Origin: RPRC01 sp034933285
GTDB lineage: Bacteria > Desulfobacterota > Desulfuromonadia > Geobacterales > Geobacteraceae
NCBI GenBank assembly: GCA_034933285.1
Contig: JAYFNT010000035.1
Location: 1-64,000 of the forward strand
Length of the DNA stretch: 64,000 bases
Direction of reading: 5' to 3'
In this document: positions 61,659 through 64,000 of the stretch, one piece after another
How the letters are laid out: the number at the start of each line of letters is the position of its first letter
How positions within the stretch are numbered: the stretch's first letter is position 1
Program-made: the position numbers and the translations under genes
The notes under the pieces: model-generated
Seen by the model: only the letters and a program-made list of their open reading frames with translations
Told to the model about the DNA's origin: nothing
Databases searched by the model: none

Positions 61659-62926
61659 CTACGCCCCCCCACTTCGTAGGAGCTTGTTGGTTGCCTTGTC
61701 CTCATACATACGCATATCAGCCAGATGCAGCAGGCTTTCTATTTCTTCCTTGGTGGCAGCCGTCGCGCTCCCCAGAGAAAAGCGGACCTGAGTCGCATCA
61801 TTGTCCTCTCGATACTGCATGGCTGCTTCACGAATACGCTTCATTGCCAGGAAAGCGCCGTCTTCATCTGCCTGGAGCAGAAGCACCGCGAATTCATCAC
61901 CACCGATGCGCGCCACCAGGTCATCGGGGCCGAAAGAGTCTCTGAGCAAACCAGCCGCCATCCTGATCATATGATCGCCCGCAGCGTGCCCCTGGGAATC
62001 ATTAACCACCTTGAGTCCGTCAAGGTCAGCCATTATAACACTGAGCGGATAGTTTCTCCCTTTTACTGCCTGTTCGAACTCTGTTTCGAAATGAGCGCGA
62101 TTGTACAGTCCGGTCAGAGAATCATGGGAACTCAGGAACTGCATCCGTTTCTCGATTTCCTTGCGGTCGGTGATATCACGGACAACCGCCAGGACACGTC
62201 CCTCACCACCGATATGTGAGGCGGTGAGAGAGACTTCGGACCAGAAGAGTTCCCCGTCCTTTTTTCTGCCGAGCCATTCGTAGTTCTGCGATCCTTCTTC
62301 AACAGCCTTTCTGATATACCGGATCGCCTCGTTCAGTGAGTAGGGGGGGGTGCCGGCGCTGAAATCATGGACGTTCATGAAGAATATTTCCTCGCGCGTG
62401 TAGCCGAACATCTTTTCCACGGTTTTATTGGCTTCCACTATGGCTCCGGTATAAGCATCATGAACGAAGAGCGCATCATGGGTGGAATTGAAAATCTCCC
62501 AAAAACTGCTTTCGATTATGTCAATCTTTCTCTCGGTTTCGCGCTGTTCGGTAACGTCATAAATGGTTGCAATCATGCCCTGCAGGCTTTCGTCATCCCT
62601 TGCAAGCCGCACCGCTGTAAAATTCCCCCGGAAACCGGATCCATCTTTGCGAATCATGTGCAATTCAGACGCAAATTCCTCAACATCCCCCCTGAACAGC
62701 TTCTGCAAGTCATTTTTTGCATGATCAATATATATGCCGGATGTATATAATCGATAAAAGCCTTGCCGCTTAGCTCCGGAACTGTGCATCCAAACAGTTC
62801 GGCCATTCGCTTATTGGCAAAGGAAATGGTCCATTTTTTCGACTCCGTCGCGAAAATGCCAGCCCTGGACATTTTCATAACCGCCCGCAGCTGTCGTTCC
62901 GTGTCACGTAAAATCTGCTTGTTCAT
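61659..62926 (-). pseudogene. PAS-PAS-GGDEF diguanylate cyclase with 2-nt frameshift
   Basis: Two overlapping frames together give one protein. The first (ATG at 62926) holds the first PAS start and runs to ...AFIDYIHPAYILIMQK; the second resumes at ...IDHAKNDLQKLFRGD, then a second PAS domain (about 100-220) and a GGDEF domain (RIGGDEFAVLL). The break is within GCATATATATTGATC: deleting one AT unit restores the continuous reading HPAYIDHAKNDL. The active GGDEF half has no obvious start of its own except an internal one. It could be a real frameshift, slippage in the AT tract, or a sequence error. The intact protein would be about 421 residues. Confidence 0.75.
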
Positions 62927-63150
62927 TGCATGAAAACCTGATTTTCCGACGCTTATTCCGGTGCAAGCGAACGATCGATAAAATGTTTATAATAATTATT
63001 TGCAATTAAATTCGTACTATATACCGGGCATCCAACGTTGTCAAAGGAGATTGCAGGTTCTCATCGCAAAATAATATAGATTTCCAATATCTAGAGTTAC
63101 CGAGGGTACGCGACATGGCCGACAGCCGTTATTGGAATCCGGAACGCCTT

Positions 63151-63819
63151 TCAATAGGTTTTCGAACGGGCACTGAGCATTCTCCCGCGCAACAGCCCGA
63201 GAATGGCCAGACCGGAACCCAAAAGAGGCAGAGCGGAGGGGACGGGAACAGGCTCGGAAGAGACTGACCATATGCCGGGAGAAGAGAAGACCATGGCAGA
63301 ATTTGTAGCGTAAACGCCTTGACCCCTTTCCTCGAAATACGGGTAAACAATAATTACCTGGTCACTCGGATCGCTGATACTGAGTGGCCCGCCATAAGTA
63401 AAAAAGCTTGATGCGAGATCGGAGCCTCTTATACCGCCGACCCCCCAGCTTGAAGGACCATTTGACCGCGTCACCGCCACTGCCAACGTGTCTATGACAT
63501 CACCATAATTGCTGCCAAATGTGACTGGCCCTGCAGTCATCTGCCAAAATGTCAGAGATGCAGTATCAATATCCAGGTAGGCCCCGCTTGTATCCAAATA
63601 ATCAGAAAATGTAAGGGTCAAGGACAGGTGGTCAGACATGGAAAACAACCGGGGATCGAGGGATGTGTTCTTGAAATCGGTAAAATTATCGCCACTGTAT
63701 GTATATGTAACAGCGGCGACAGCCGGTAGCGGCGGCAGAGAAACAATAAGCAGGCCGACGAAAACGACAAACAGGCAAACAGGTCTCACAAAAATCTTTT
63801 CATTACCAAATCCGCTCAT
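63151..63819 (-). CDS. PEP-CTERM-like exported protein
   Basis: The 222-residue protein from MSGFGNEKIFVRPVCLF (AAGGGG 7 nt upstream) has a signal peptide (about 8-35), a beta-rich body and a C-terminal VPVPSALPLLGSGLAILGLL followed by a basic tail: the PEP-CTERM-type sorting signal (VPxP, GSGL, hydrophobic segment, Arg). Such proteins are anchored and released by exosortase and often found with extracellular polysaccharide. No exosortase gene is in the window. Region 63868-64000 upstream is AT-rich with no gene seen. Confidence 0.8.
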   Translation of the reverse strand: MSGFGNEKIFVRPVCLFVVFVGLLIVSLPPLPAVAAVTYTYSGDNFTDFKNTSLDPRLFSMSDHLSLTLTFSDYLDTSGAYLDIDTASLTFWQMTAGPVTFGSNYGDVIDTLAVAVTRSNGPSSWGVGGIRGSDLASSFFTYGGPLSISDPSDQVIIVYPYFEERGQGVYATNSAMVFSSPGIWSVSSEPVPVPSALPLLGSGLAILGLLRGRMLSARSKTY

Positions 63820-64000
63820 CTTGTATCCCCTTTCGAATTTCAGTATCATGTATGAAAAATACCACAATATTTTATAATAATATATAATAAATTAATTATT
63901 TTTACAGTGCACTATTGCCGCGATTGCCGCTCATCACTGCAGAAATCGGAGGGTATCGACGCACCCAGCCTGTACACCGACGGACCACATAAAAAGGCCG

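Noticed and set aside
62927..63150. Possible c-di-GMP or other riboswitch before the GGDEF gene
   Set aside because: No conserved GEMM-type core was found on either strand here or upstream of the pil genes; GGDEF context alone is not evidence.

Overview
The window looks like part of the chromosome of a Geobacter-type bacterium (Geobacteraceae, Desulfuromonadia). The main reasons are a pilin whose N-terminal 60 residues closely match the Geobacter PilA-N type, a pilB-pilT-pilC-pilS-pilR-pilA cluster followed by an ABC transporter, a ResB/CcsA cytochrome c maturation pair, a chemoreceptor with the NAAIIAAQAGE hairpin, and GGDEF proteins. This assignment is inference from gene content; no database was searched.

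Layout. 1-0.8 kb: the end of a tRNA(Thr-Tyr-Gly-Thr)-tuf operon with a near-consensus promoter. 0.8-8.4 kb: housekeeping genes on the minus strand (ygiQ, argC, rpsI, rplM, truA, asd, leuB). 8.5-11 kb: an ABC exporter and a membrane-anchored protein with a pseudopilin-like tail, lying directly downstream of pilA. 11-20.4 kb: the type IV pilus cluster on the minus strand, with pilA under a clear sigma-54 promoter and a small DUF559 nuclease inserted between pilS and pilR. 20.4-28.5 kb: aroE, a DUF2723 membrane protein, a flippase-like protein, ribF, a divergent tatC and an RNase R family gene. 28.9-36.4 kb (plus strand): a lytic transglycosylase, then a TetR regulator with a tripartite TolC-EmrA-EmrB-type efflux operon. 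36.6-40 kb: three glycosyltransferases. 40.2-42.4 kb: CcsA/ResB. 42.8-53.8 kb (plus strand): a chemoreceptor, trpA, accD, folC, lptD, lepA and two tandem signal peptidase genes. 53.9-63.8 kb (minus strand): a secretion-like trio (CsgG-like, unknown, Gln-rich), hisS, two GGDEF genes (one frameshifted), comEC and a PEP-CTERM-like exported protein.

How the genes fit together. PilS/PilR probably drive pilA through the sigma-54 promoter. PilB carries MshEN-type c-di-GMP-binding repeats, so the diguanylate cyclases in the window could feed into pilus extension. The pilin is the fused long form (N-terminal conductive-type helix plus a globular C-terminal domain), not the short split form of G. sulfurreducens.

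Intergenic space is colonised by a REPIN-like repeat: ten full inverted-repeat copies and one half copy. Two copies bracket the DUF559 nuclease, which makes that nuclease a candidate mobiliser. Other notable points are a second signal peptidase whose general-base lysine is replaced by serine, a 2-nt AT-repeat frameshift in a PAS-GGDEF gene, a 175-bp MITE-like element with 12-bp perfect ends, and the CsgG-like/Gln-rich cluster, which is the best candidate for an undescribed export system. No CRISPR array, rRNA, prophage or intact transposase was seen.
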